Source of the DNA: Cymbidium sinense
Lineage: Eukaryota; Streptophyta; Magnoliopsida; Asparagales; Orchidaceae
Assembly: GCA_021442155.1 (NCBI GenBank)
Contig: CM038216.1
Location: 89,004,945-89,068,944, forward strand
Direction: 5' to 3'
Length of the DNA: 64,000 nucleotides
A model generated the notes under the pieces. It was not told where the DNA came from. It saw nothing but the letters and a program-made list of their open reading frames with translations, and searched no databases. The position numbers and the translations under genes were made by a program. Below are positions 47,912 through 60,240 of the stretch, piece after piece. Every line of letters starts with the position of its first letter. Position 1 is the stretch's first letter.

Positions 47912-50220
47912 TTAGGGTTTAAGTTTATTAGGTTTTAGGGTTTAGGTTTATTTTTGAATTTATTTAATTACTTTAGGTTTAGGTTTAGGGTTTGGGGTTT
48001 AGGGTTTAGGGTTTAGAGTTTAGGGCTTAGGGTTTATGGTTTAGAGTTTAGGGTTGAGTGGTTTAGGGTTTACACTTTTTGGGTTTAGGGTTTAGGGTTT
48101 AGGGTTTTTTAAGGTTTAGGGCTTCGGGTATAAGGTTGTAGGTTTAAGGTTTAGGGTCAGTTATAGGGTTTAGATTTTTTAAAAAAAAATTAAGTAAACC
48201 GGTAGGTTTAAGGTATTTTTTATTTAATTTAGTTTAGTTTATTTTTATTTTTATTTATTTTAGGTTTTTTTATTTTAGTTTATGTTTTTTTTTTTAGTTT
48301 TTTTTAGGTTTAGGTTTAGGTTTAGGTTTATTTTTAATAGAGTTTTATTTTTATTTTATTTTTTAGGTTTAAGTTTTTAGATTTTTAGGGTAAGGGTTTA
48401 CGGTTTAGGGTTTACGGTTTTTGGATTTAGGGTTTTAGGGTTATATAGTTTAGGGTTTAGGGTTAGGATTTACGGTTAAAGGTTTAGTGTTTAGGCTTTA
48501 GGGTTTTGGGTTTTTTGGATTTAGGGTTTAGGGTTTAGTGTTTAGGGTTTAGGATTTAGGGTTAAGGGTTTAGGGTTAATGTTTTAGTTTAGGGGTTATG
48601 GTTTTGGGTTTGGGGTTTAGGGTTTTAGGGTTTACGATTTAGGGTTTAGGGTTAAGGGTTTTTATTTTTTTAATTTTTTATTTTTTTAGGGTTTAAGTTT
48701 AGGATTTAGGTTTTAGTTTTAGGGTTCAAGATTTAGTTTAGGTTTATTTTTAAATTAAGTAAACCTAGTAGGTTTAGGTTTTTTTAGTTTATTTTTAGGG
48801 TTTAGGGTTTAGAGTTTGGGGTTAGCTCATGGTTCAGGTTTTCTTTTTAAAATAAGAAAAATTAATTAAGCCATTAGGTTTTGGCTTATTTAGTTAATTT
48901 TTTTATTTATTTTAGTTTATTTAATTTTTTTATTTATGTTTATTTTCTATTTTTATTTAGTTTAGTTTATTTATTTTCAATTTATTTATTTTTTTTAAGT
49001 TTTTTATTGTTGTTTATTTTTTAGCTTTAGGTTTAGGTTTATTTTTTAGTTGAGTTTTATTTTTATTTTATTTTTAAGTTTATGTCTAAGTTTTATTTTA
49101 AGTTATTATTTTATTTTATTTTGGTTTATAATTTTTATTTATTTTATTTATAGGTTTATTTAGTTTAGGTTTAGGTTTTTAGGTTTTTAGGGTTTAAGGT
49201 TTAGGGTTTAGGGTTTAAGGTTTTAGGGTTTAGTGTTTTAGGATTTAGGGTTTAGGGTTTAAGGTTTAAGGTTTGGGTTTAGGGTTTAGGGTTTAGGGTT
49301 TGGGGTTTTGTGTTTATGCTTTAAGGTTTAGGATTTTTAAGGTTTAGGGTTTAACATTTAAGGTTTAGAGTTAGCTTAAGGTTTAGGGTTTAGGGTTTAG
49401 GGATTAAGGTTAGGGTTTATGGTTTAGGGTTAATTTTAGGGTCTAGGGTTTAGGGTTTAGGGTTTAGGGTGTAGGGTTTAGGATTTAGGGTTTAGGGTTT
49501 AGGGTTTAGGTTAAAGTTTTATCCATATTAGTTTGATTTATTTTAGTTTAGTTTATTTTAGTTTAGGTTTAGGTTTATTTTATTTTGTTTATTTTACATT
49601 TAGGGTTTTTTTAGTTTAAGGTTTTGGTTTGATTTTTTATTTAGTTTTTGGTTTTATTTAATGTTTATTTTTATGTTTTGGTTTTTATTTAGTTTTTATT
49701 TTATTTTGTTTATATTTTTTGATTAGTTTTTATTTTATTTAGGTTTTATTATTTTAGGTATTTTTTCCTTTTTTATTTAGTTTAGGTTATTATTTATTAT
49801 ATTTTAGTTTAATTTTTTTATTATATTTTTAGGTTTAAGTTTTAGCTTAAGTTTTTATTTTATTTAGGTTTAAGTTTTTTTTAGATTTTGTTTAGTTTTG
49901 GTTTAGGTTTTTAGGTTTTTAGGGTTTAGGGATTAGGGTTTAGGGTTGTAGGGTTTAGGGTTTAGGGTTTAGGGTTTATGATTTATGATTTAGGATTTAG
50001 GATTTAGGGTTTAAGGTTGAGTGTTTTAGGGTTTAGGGTTTAGGGTTTATGGTTGCAGGTTTTTGGTTTATGATTTAGGGTTTAGTGTTAGGGTTTATTT
50101 TTTATTTTGTTTTTTTGACTTTTTTTAAATTTTTTGGATTTGGGCTTTAGGGTTTAGGGTTTAGATTTTAGGTTTCGGGTTCAAGTTTTAGTTTAGGGTT
50201 TAGGGTTTTTGGTTTTTTCT
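47912..50220 (+). repeat. Degenerate telomere-like array (TTTAGGG sense)
   Basis: This array has among the densest telomere words of the window, for example 49440-49515 with many consecutive TTTAGGG units and single-base variants, and also 47985-48170, 48390-48660, 49190-49300 and 49915-50050. T-rich spacers separate the dense patches. No gene is seen. Confidence 0.87.
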
Positions 50221-50684
50221 TCTAACAGAGAACAAATTCAGATTTAACATTTTTTCATTTTGATTTCATCAACCAAGTAACACACCAAGTTTTCTATGAC
50301 ACAAGCAAAGACATAGATATAAAATGAGCATGCATAAAGAAAATCAAAAACCCTAGATAACTAGAATTATCTTTACCGTAAAGACAGTTTCATAAATAAG
50401 AAGTCATATCGACCATTCTTTAGTTTCTCCAGTTTCCATCAGAACCACCTCAGCCTCTCGAGTAGCGGGATCCAACATCATATCCCTGATCTCTCTCTCC
50501 GCCACCACCATGGCTATAACCTCCATCACTCCTCCTGATTCCATAACCACCACTGCACTGACAACCACCTCCAGATCCCCTACCACCATTACGATAATCA
50601 CTACCTTTGCCTTCGCCTCCACTGTTAGATCTAGACTGAGCCTGGTTGATGGTGATGTTCCTGCTGTCAAGGTTTTACCCATTC
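50221..50684 (-). pseudogene. Glycine-rich RNA-binding protein gene tail, copy 3
   Basis: This is the best preserved of the three. On the minus strand it reads 'NLDSRNITINQAQSRSNSGG', then 'SDYRNGGRGSGGGCQCSGG', 'RRSDGGYSHGGGERDQGYD', 'SRYSRG', one stop, and 'GGSDGNWRN' followed by the stop at 50420-50422. NITINQAQSR is the last strand of the RRM, and SDGNWRN is the usual C-terminus of plant glycine-rich RNA-binding proteins. Only about the last 85 residues are present; the main RRM with RNP1/RNP2 is absent. The 50682-50404 frame in another phase is an out-of-frame reading. Breakpoints are the same as in copies 1 and 2. Confidence 0.86.
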
Positions 50685-53600
50685 TTAAGGTTTAAGTTTA
50701 TGTTAAGGTTTATTAAGTTTCATGGTTTAGGTGTATTTTTTAATTTATTTATTTACTTTAGGTTTAGGTTTTGGGGTTTATGGTTTAGGGTTTTGGTTTA
50801 TGAATTAGGGTTCAAGGTTTATAGTTTAGGGTTTAAGGTTTTATGGTTTATGCTTACCAGGTTTAGGGTTTAGGGTTTAGGGTTTATTAGGGTTTAGGGA
50901 TTAGGGTTGTAGGTTTAGTGTTGTAGGTTTAAGGTTTAGGGTTTAGGGTTAGTTTTAGAGTTTAAGATTTCAAATTTAGGGTAAGGATTAAGTGTTTAGG
51001 TTTTTTTTTTTAAATTAAGTAAACTCATAGGTTTAGGTTTATTTAGTTTGCTTTAGGGTTTTTTAAATAAGTTTTTATGGTTTATTTTATATTTTTTTGT
51101 TTAGTTTATTTATTTTAGTTTAGGTTTTTTATTTTAGTTTGTTTTTTTGGTTTAGGCTTAGGTTTAAGTTTATTTTTTACTTGAGTTTTATTTTTATTTT
51201 ATTTTTTAGGTTTAAGTTTTTAGGTTTTTAGGGTTTAGGGTTTAGGGTTTAGGGCTTAGGGCTTTGGGTTTAGGGTTTTAGAATTTAGTGAAATAGGGTT
51301 TTATGGTTTAGGGTTTAAGGTTAGGGTTTAAGGTTTAGGGTTTAGGGTTTATGGTTTAGTGTTCACACTTTAGGGTTTAGGGTTTAGGGTTTTTGGGTTT
51401 AGAGTTTTGGGTTTTGGGTATAAAGTTTAGGGTTTAGTGTTTATGGTTTTGGGTTTAGGGTTTAGGTTTTAGGGTTTAGGGTTAGGGTTATATTTTATTT
51501 TATTTTATGTTTTTAAGGGTTTGGGGTTTAGGTTATAAGTTTAGGGTTCAGGTTTTAATTTAAGTTTAATTTTAAATTAAGTAAACAGATAGGTTTAGAT
51601 TTTTTTTAGTTTATTTTTAGGTTTTAGGCTTAGGGTTTTTTTTTTAAAAAAATTATGTAAATCAGTAGGTTTAGGTTTATTTTGTTTATTTAGTTTATCT
51701 TATTTTTTATTTTTATTTATGTTTATTTTTTATATTTATTTAGTTTAGCTTATTTATTTTAGGTTTATTTATTTTAGTTTAGATTTTTTTTATTTTAGTT
51801 TATTTTTTAGGTTTAAGTTTAGGTTTATTTTTTAATTGAGTTTTATTTTTTATTTTTAGGTTTTTGTTTTGGTTTTTACTTTATTTTTTAGGTTTAGGTT
51901 GAAGATTTATATTTTAGGTTTATTTTTAGGTTTTTTTAAGGTTTATTTTTAGTTTATTTTATTTTATTTATTTTAGGTTTAGGTTTAGGTTTAGTTAATT
52001 TTAGGTTCAGGTTCTATTTATTTTAGTTTAGTTTATTTTAGTGCAGGTTTAGGTTTATTTTATTTTGTTTATTTCATTTTTATTTTATGTTTAGTTTTTT
52101 TTACTTAAGGGTTTAGGTTTTATTTTTTATTTATTTTTAAGTTTTAAGTTTATTTTTAAGTTTATTTTTTTATATCTATTTTTTAAACTTATTTTAGGAT
52201 TATTTTATCTTTAAATTTTATTTTATTTAGGTTTTTTATTCTTATGCTTATTTTATTTTTAGTTTAATTTAGGTTATTATATATTTTATTTTAGTTTATG
52301 TTTATTAGCTTATTTTATTATATTTTTAGGTTTAGGTTTTAGTTTATGTTTTAAGTTTATTTTAATTTATTTTTATTTCAGTTTAGGTATTTTTATGTAT
52401 TTTATCTTCAGGGTTTATTTTGTTTAGGTTTAGGTTTTTAGGTTTTAGGGTTTAGGGTTTAGGTTTAAGGTTTAAGGTTTAAGGTTTAAGGTTTTAGGGT
52501 TTAGGCTTTTGGATTATAGTTCAAGGTTTAGGGTTTAAGGTTTATGCTTTATGGTTTATGGTTTTTAAGGTTTAGTATTTAGGATTTAGGGTTTAGGGTT
52601 AGCTTAGGGTTTTGGGTTTATAATTTTTAATTTTTTAAGGTTTAGGGTTTAAGGTTATAGGTTTAGGGCTAGTTTTAGGGTTTAAGGTTTAGGGTTTAGG
52701 ATTTAGGGTTTAGGGCTTAGAGTGTAGGGTTAAAGGGTTTTTTTTTAACTAGGTAAACTGGTAGGTTTAGGTTTATTTAGTTTATTTAGTTTTTTATTTT
52801 CATTTAAGTTTATTTTTTATTTTTATTTAGTTTAGTTTCTTTCTTTTAGTTTAGGTTTTTATATTAGTTCACTTTTTAGGTTGAGGTTTAAGTTTATGCA
52901 AATTTTTTATAATAGTTTTATTTTTATTTTATTTTTTAGGTTTAGGTTTTATTTTTTATTTTATGGTTTAGGTTTAGGTTTTTATTTTTTATTTTTTGGT
53001 TTAGGTTTTACGTTTTAATTTTAGGTTTATTTTTAGGTTTTATTTTTTAGATTAGGTTTAGGTTTATTTTTATTTTATTTTTTTTAAGTTTGGGTTTAGG
53101 CTTAGGTTTAGTTTATTTTAGGTTTAGGTTTAGGTTTTATTTATTTTGGTTTAGTTTATTTTAGCTTAGGTTTAGGTTTATTGAATTTTTATTTTAGGCT
53201 TATGCTTTTTTAGGTTTATTTTTAGGTTTTATTTATAGGTTTTTTGTTTAAGTTTAGGTTTTTATTTAGTTTTTATTTTATTATTATTTTAAATTTAGTT
53301 TTTATTTTATTTATGTTTTGTATTTTTAGTTTAGCTTAGGTTTTTATTTATTTTATTTTAGTTTAGTCTTTATTTTTTATATTAGTTCCTTTTAGGTGTA
53401 GGTTTAAGTTTTAGTTTATGTTTTTATTTTTTTTTATTTTATTTATTTTGGTTTAAGTTTTTTATTTATTTTATTTTTAAGTTTTATTTAGTTTAGGTTA
53501 AGCTTTTTAGCTTTTTAGGGTTTACAATTTAGGGTTTAGGGTTAGTTTAGGGTTTGAGATTTAGGGTTTGGGGTTTAGGGTTTAGGGTTATAGGGTTTAG

Positions 53601-56600
53601 GGTTGTAGGTTTAGGGTTTATGGTTAGGGTTATATTTTATTTTATTTTATGTTTTTTAGGGTTTGGGGTTTAGGTTATAGGTTTAGGGTTCAGGTTTTAG
53701 TTTAAGTTTAATTTTAAATTAAGTAAACCGATAGGTTTAAGTTTTTTTTAGTTTACTTTTAGGGTTTAGGGTTGAGGTTTTATTTTTTTTTTTAAAATTA
53801 TGTAAATCATTAGATTTAGATTTATTTAGTTTATTTAGTTTATCTTATCCTTTATTTTTATTTATGTTTATTTATTATTTTTATTTAGTTTAGCTTATTA
53901 ATTTTAAGTTTATTTATTTTAGTTTAGGTTTTTTATTTTTGTTAAACTTTTAGGTTTAGGTTTCGGTTTAGGTTTATTTTTTGGTTAAGTTTTACTTTCT
54001 AGGTTTAGGTTTTATTTTTTTATTTTAGGTTTTGGTCTAGGTTTTTACTTAATTTTTTTAGATTTAGGTTTTATTTTATTTTAGGTTTATTTTTAGGATT
54101 TATTTTTTATTTTAGGTTTATTTTTAGTTTATTTTATTTTAATTATTTTAGGTTTAGGTTTATGTTTAATTTATTTTAGGTTTAAGTTCTATTTATTTTA
54201 GTTTAGTTTATTTTAGTGTAGGTTTAGGTTTATTTTATTTTTATTTTAGGTTTAGGTTTTTTTTAGTTTATGGTTTAGATTTTTATTTTTTATTTATTTT
54301 TAAGTTTTATTTTTAGGTTTATTTTTTAAATTTTAGTTTTTATTTAATTTTTTTATTATTATTATAGGCATATTTTAGAATTATTTTATTTTTATTTTAT
54401 TTAGTTTTTTTATTCTAACATTTATTTTATTTTTAGTTTAATTTAGGTTATTATTTATTTTATTTTAGTTTGTTTTTGTTAGTTTATTTAATTTTATTTT
54501 TAGGTTTAGGTTTTAGTTTAGGTTTTAATTTTATTTTAATTTATTTTTTATTTAGGTTTTTGTTTTTTTCATGTATTTTATCTTTAGGTTTTATTTTGTT
54601 TTAGTTTAGGTTTTTAGGTTTTAAGGGTTTAGGGTTTAGGGTTTAGGTTTAAGGTTTAGGGTTTAAGGTTTTAGGGTTTAGGGTATCAGGGTTTAAGCTT
54701 TTGGATTATGGTTCAAGGTTTAGGGTTTAGGGTTTAGGCTTTATTGTTTAGGGTTTTTAGGGTTTAGCATTTAGGGTTAGCTTAGGATTTAAGGTTTATG
54801 ATTTTGAGTTTTTTAGGGTTTAGGATATAAGGTTGTAAGTTTACGGTTAGTTTTAGGGTTTAAGGTTTAGGGTTTAGGGTCTAGGATTTAGTGTTTAAGT
54901 TTAAAGGTGGTTTTTTTTAATTAAGTAAATCGGAAGGTTTAGGTTTATTTAGTATATTTTATTTTTTATTTTCATTTACGTTTATTTTTTATTTTTATTT
55001 AGTTTAGTTTATTTCTTTTAGTTTGGGTTTTTTTTTATTTTTGTCACTTTTTAGGTTGAGGTTTCAGTTTATGCTAATTTTCTAGTATAATTTTATTTTT
55101 ATTTTATTTTTCTAGTTTAGGTTTTATTTTTTATTTTAAGGCTTAGGTTTAGGTTTTTAGGTTGAGGTTTTAGGTTTCGATTTTAGGTTTATTTTTAGGT
55201 TTTATTTTTTAGTTTAGGTTTAGGTTTATTTTTAGTTTATTTTAATTTTTTTTAGTTTGGGTTTAGGCTCTAGTTTAGTTTATTTTAGGTTTAGGCTTAG
55301 GTTTAGGTTTTATTTATTTTGGTTTAATATATTTTAGTTTAGGTTTATTTTATTTTTATTTTAGGTTTAGGTTTTTGTTATTTATTTTCAGATTTTATTT
55401 TTAAGTTTATTGTTTAGGTTTAGGTTTTTATTTAGTTTTTATTTTATTTTATTTTTAATTTAAGTTTAATTTTTATTTTATTTATGTTTTTATATATTTT
55501 TAGTTTAGCTTAGGTTTTTATTTATTTTATTTTAGTTTAGTTTTTAGTTTTTATTTTATTTCCTTTTTAGGTGTAAGTTTAAGTTTTAGTTTATGTTTTT
55601 ATTTTATTTTATTTTATTTTTTATTTTGGTTTAGGCTTTTTATTTATTTAATTTTATAGTTTTATTTAGTTTAGGTTTAGGTTTTTAACTTTTTACGATT
55701 TACAGTTTAGGGTTTCAGGTTTAGGGTTTAGGGTTTAGGGTTTAGGGATATAGATTTTAGGGTTAATAGTTTAAGGTTTAGAGATTAGGGTTTAGGGATT
55801 AGTGTTTAGGGTTTAGGGTTTAGGATTAGGATTAGGAATAGGTTTAGGTTGAGTTTAGGTTTTAGGTTTAGGTTTTAGGTTTAGTGTAGTTTGAGTTTAG
55901 GGATTAGGTTTAGGTTTTAGGGTTTAAGTTTAGGTTTAGGAGTTTAAGTTATAGTTTAGGGTTTAGGGTTTAGGGTTTAGTTTAGGTTTAGGATTAAGGT
56001 TTAGGGTTTAGTTTAGGGTTTAGTTTTAGGGTTTAAGGTTAGTTATAGGATTTATAGTTTTAGTATTTAAAATTAAGTAAACAAGTAGGTTTTTTATTTT
56101 GTTTATTTTATTTATATTATTTTATTTTGATTTAAGTTTAATTTTATTATTATTTAGTTTAGTTTATTTATTTTAGGTTTATTTATTTTAGTTTATGTTT
56201 TATATTTTAGCTTATTTTTTAGTTTTGTGTTTAGGTTTAGGTTTATTTTTTAGTTTAGATTTATTTTATTTTTTAGGTTTCAGTTTTATTTTTTATTTTT
56301 ATGTTTAGGTTATGGTTTTAATTTTATTTTTTTAGGTATAGGTTTTAGGTTTTAATTTTATTTTTTTAGGTATAGGTTTTATATTTTTATTTTTAAGTTT
56401 TCTTTTTTAGTTTAGGTTTAGGTTTTTATTTATTTTATTTTAGTTTAGTTGTTATTTTTTATTTTATTTTATTTTTTAGGTTTAGGCTTTGGTTTTAGTT
56501 TATGTTTTTATTTTATTCTATTTTTTTAATTTATTTAGGTTTAGGTTTTTTTATTTATTTTATTTTTAGGTTTTATTTAGTTTAGGCGTAGATTTTTAGG

Positions 56601-56652
56601 TTCTTTGGTTTTAGAGTTTAGGATTTAGGGTTTAGAGTTTTATGGTTTATGG
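50685..56652 (+). repeat. Long degenerate telomere-like array (TTTAGGG sense)
   Basis: Six kb of TTTAGGG words (dense at 50860-50960, 51230-51480, 52440-52740, 53510-53640, 54600-54900 and 55680-56050) alternate with T-rich TTTTATTTTAGG phrases. A longer-range similarity exists between about 51480-52760 and 53620-54930 (order: 'agtaaaccgataggttt', T-rich part, dense patch), which suggests a ~2.15-kb higher-order duplication. There are no genes. Confidence 0.86.
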
Positions 56653-56803
56653 TTTAACCTTCAACCTAAACCTTAAACCCTAAAACCCTAAACATTAAAG
56701 CCTAAACTATAAACCCTAAACCGTAAAACCCTGAACCCTGAATCCTAAAACCTAAACCCTAAACCCTAAATCATAAAACCTACAACCTATATCCTAAACC
56801 GTA
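56653..56803 (-). repeat. Telomere-like array in inverted (CCCTAAA) sense
   Basis: Directly after 'atggtttatggtttaa' the words become CCTAAACC, AAACCCTAAA and so on. From here to the end of the window the telomere-like DNA is C-rich on the plus strand. The switch at about 56652 is a head-to-head (G-rich to C-rich) junction. Confidence 0.85.
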
Positions 56804-56850
56804 TAACAACAATAACAAAAACAACAACAACAACAACAATAACAACAAGC
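56804..56850 (-). repeat. AAC/TTG microsatellite tail of the LINE
   Basis: A run of AAC units with occasional AAT lies on the plus strand and forms the 3' tail of the minus-strand LINE. Confidence 0.9.
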
Positions 56851-58312
56851 CTTAATCCCACTAGGTGGGGTCGGCTACATGAATCCTTCGTCCACATTGT
56901 GTCCTACTATGTGTCAAATTCTCATTTAAATTAAGTATACTAAGATCATTTTTTATACATCTTAACCAAGTCTTTTTAGGTCTACCTCTACCTTTCTTAA
57001 CATAAGGAAAATCTAATGCATCTCCTCTCTTAATTGGGTCATCGGATGACCGACACTTTATGTGGCCTAACCATCTAAGGCGACTCTCCCTAATCTTATC
57101 TACCACTGGAGCTACTCCAACTTTTTCCCGAATATACTTATTTTGCATTCTATCTTTAAGAGAAAAGCCACTCATCCACCTAAGCATCCTCATCTCTATA
57201 ACATTTAACTTAGTCTTATGCTTCTCTTTTATTGGCCAACATTCTGCACCATAAGTCATTGCAGGTCTTACCACCATCTTATAAAATTTTCCCTTATGTT
57301 TAAGTGGAACTTTTCTATCACATAATAGGCCAGATGCATTCCTCCACTTCAACCATCCAACTTGAATTCTACTAATAACAACTCCATCTATTTCACCATC
57401 ATTTTGAACAATAAAGCCTAAATATCTGAAACACTCACTCCTATTAATGACTTGTTCACCCAATGTCACAACACTATCACTAGAACTTCTACAACTAAAA
57501 TTGCACTCCATATATTCAGTTTTAGGTCTACTTAAATGAAAACCTTTAGACTCTAGAGTTGACCTCCATAATTCTAGTTCTATTGGACTCCCTCTCTAGT
57601 CTTATCAATAAGAAGAATGTCATCAGCAAAAAGCCTACACCAAGGTACATCTTCTTGTAAATGCCTAGTAAGAACATCCATAACTAAAGTAAAAAGATAA
57701 GGGCTTAAAGCTGATCCTTGATGTAATCCAATTAAAATAGGAAAATATTTTGTCAATCCTCCTTGTGTTTGGACACAAGTAACGCCTCTAGTATACATAT
57801 CCTTAATGACTTAAATATAACCAATATTAACTCCTTTCTGTTCTAGAACTCTCCAAAGAACATCCCTTGAAACTTTATCATAAGCTTTCTCTAAATCAAT
57901 AAATATCATATGTAGATCCTCCTTACTTTCTCTATGCTTCTCCATCAAATCCCTTAACAAATGTATAACATCCATTGTAGATCTACCTGGCATGAAACCA
58001 AAGTGAGAAACTTACGTATCACATAAACTATGCTCAATTACACTCTCCCATAATTTTAATGTATGGAACATTAACTTAATTCCTCTATAATTTGCACACT
58101 CTTGTGCATCACCTTTATTCTTAAATATTGGAACCAACAAACTCTTTCTGCACTCATCTAACATCTTTTTAGTCATTAAAATGACATTAAAAAGATTTGT
58201 AAGTCAAGAAATTTCTTGATCTCCTAAACATTTTCACACTTCTATTCGAATATTATCCAGTCCTATTGCTTTTGCATATTTCATTTTCTTTAAAGCTTCA
58301 TTAACTAAATAA
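56804..58312 (-). mobile_element. 5'-truncated RTE-type LINE with (TTG)n tail
   Basis: A non-LTR retrotransposon on the minus strand. The reverse transcriptase region starts about 58300 in degraded form ('KMKYAKAIGLDNI'). It then gives '[20 protein letters not shown]' and '[20 protein letters not shown]' (57993-57811), 'IGLHQGSALSPYLFTLVMD' and the catalytic 'WCRLFADDILLIDKTREG' (57798-57580). The long C-terminal frame (57511-56861) has 'CFRYLGFIVQNDGEIDG', 'LRWLGHIKCRS' and the end 'RRIHVADPT'. The 3' end is a TTG-rich microsatellite (56804-56850), as in RTE elements. The endonuclease half is missing, stops and a frameshift separate the RT parts, and no duplication of the target can be judged in the repeat background. 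RTE assignment rests on family resemblance. Confidence 0.88.
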
Positions 58313-59689
58313 AGTCTAAAAAAATATAATAAATAAAAAACCTAAATCTAAATAAAATAATAACGTAAACTTAAACTTAAACCTAAAAATAAAATAAATT
58401 AATAAAATAAAAACTAAACTAAAATAAAATTAATAAAAACCTAAACTATACTAAAAAATTAAATAAACATAAAATAAAAACTAAGTAAACAAAAAGTTAA
58501 ACGTAAAAATAAATAAAACTAAAATAAAAAAATAAAAAAAATAAATAAAATCCTAAACCTAAAAAAGAAACCTAAAAATAAATTAAAAATAAAACCTAAA
58601 CCTTAAACCAAAAAAAATGTAAACCTAAAATAAACATAAACCTAAATTAAAGTAAACTAAACTAAAATAAATAAAACCTAAACCCTAAACCCTGAACACT
58701 AAAACCTAAACCCCAAACCCTAAACCCTGAAGTTTAAACCCTAAACTGAAAATCCTAAACCTTAAATGCTAAAAACCTATAAACCCAAACCTAAACTAAA
58801 TAAAACCTACAAATAAAATAAATAAGAAAACCCAAACCTAAATAAAATAATAAATAATAAATAATAAAAACCTAAACTAAAACCTTAACATAAACCTAAA
58901 AGTAAAAATAGAATTAAATAAAATATTAAAGCTAAACTAAAAAAATAAATAAAAACCTAAACTAAACTAAAATGATAGAATAAACCTAAAAAAATAACAT
59001 AAATGTAAAATAAAAATAAAATTAACCTAAAATAAAATAAAATAAGAACAAAATAGAAACCTAAACCTAAGTAATAAACCCAAAATTAAAACCTTAAAAT
59101 AAAAATAAAAAAACCTAAAACCTAAACTAAAAAAAAAAAACTTAACCTAAAATAAAAATAAAATAAACCTAAAGCTAAATTTAAATAAATTAAACTAAAA
59201 TAAATAAAACCTGAACCTAAACCTAAAATAAACTAAGCATAAGCCCAAAGCTAAACTAAATAAAATAAAATAAACGAAAAAAAACCTAAACCTAAAAATA
59301 AACCAAAAATAAAAATGTAAAACCTAAACCTAAAAAAAGTAAAATAAAAATCTAAACCTAAACCTAAAAATAAAAAATAAAACCTGAACTTTAAAATATA
59401 AAATAAAACTTAAACCTAAAAATAAAATAAAAATAAAACTAAACTAAAAAATAAACGTAAACGTAAACTTGATCCTAAAAAATAAACTAAAAAAAAATTA
59501 AACTAAAGTAAATAAAAATAAATAAATAAATTAAACTTAAAAAATAAACCTAAATAAACATATAAAATAAACTAAGTAAACTAAATAAACCTAAACCTAC
59601 AAGTTCCTTAATATTTTTTTAAAAACCCTAAACCCTAAACCCTAAAGACTAAATCCTAAACCATAAACCCTAAAACTAACCAAGTGGTA

Positions 59690-60240
59690 TGCCCCCCAGA
59701 CCTGACCCTAAACTAAACCAGCCAAACCTTAAAACCAGCCAGGCCACTAAACCTAAATTAACCTCAACCATCCCAAGCCTAGCTTAAACCTCATTAAAGG
59801 ACCTGAAACTGACCTGACCACTGGGCCTGAGGCTGAAGCCACAGACCCTAAACATTACCCTATGACACTGACTAACAACCAATACCAGGCCACTGACCCA
59901 GACTAACCCCAAGTTGATCTGACCTAAACTGGCTGAATACTAAACCTGAGCCACACTAAAGCCTGAGCCAGGCCCAAACCATAACTGAGGCTGACCTAAA
60001 GTGCTGAGCCACTAGCCTACAAGATCCTACCCTAAACCCTAAATACTAGCCACTGAAAAAGGCTAAACCCTAAAATTGACCCTAAACCTGTGCAGGCCAC
60101 CTGACCACTAAGACCACAGACCTAAACCCTAAACCCTACACAAGACAGGACCACTGAGCCCTAGCCACCAAACTGTCATGGGCCATACTGGGCTTTGATC
60201 ATCCAGGAGGCTTTGGGCCTAAAGGCTGAGCTAAACTAAA
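59690..60240. repeat. GC-richer island in the CCCTAAA array
   Basis: Telomere-like words give way to phrases built from CCACTGA, CCTGACC, GAGCC and CAGGCC (for example 'ggccactgacccagac' around 59885). No reading frame is conserved. Similar islands occur at about 60600-60780, 61560-62130 and 63425-63800, but none in the TTTAGGG half. Confidence 0.7.
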
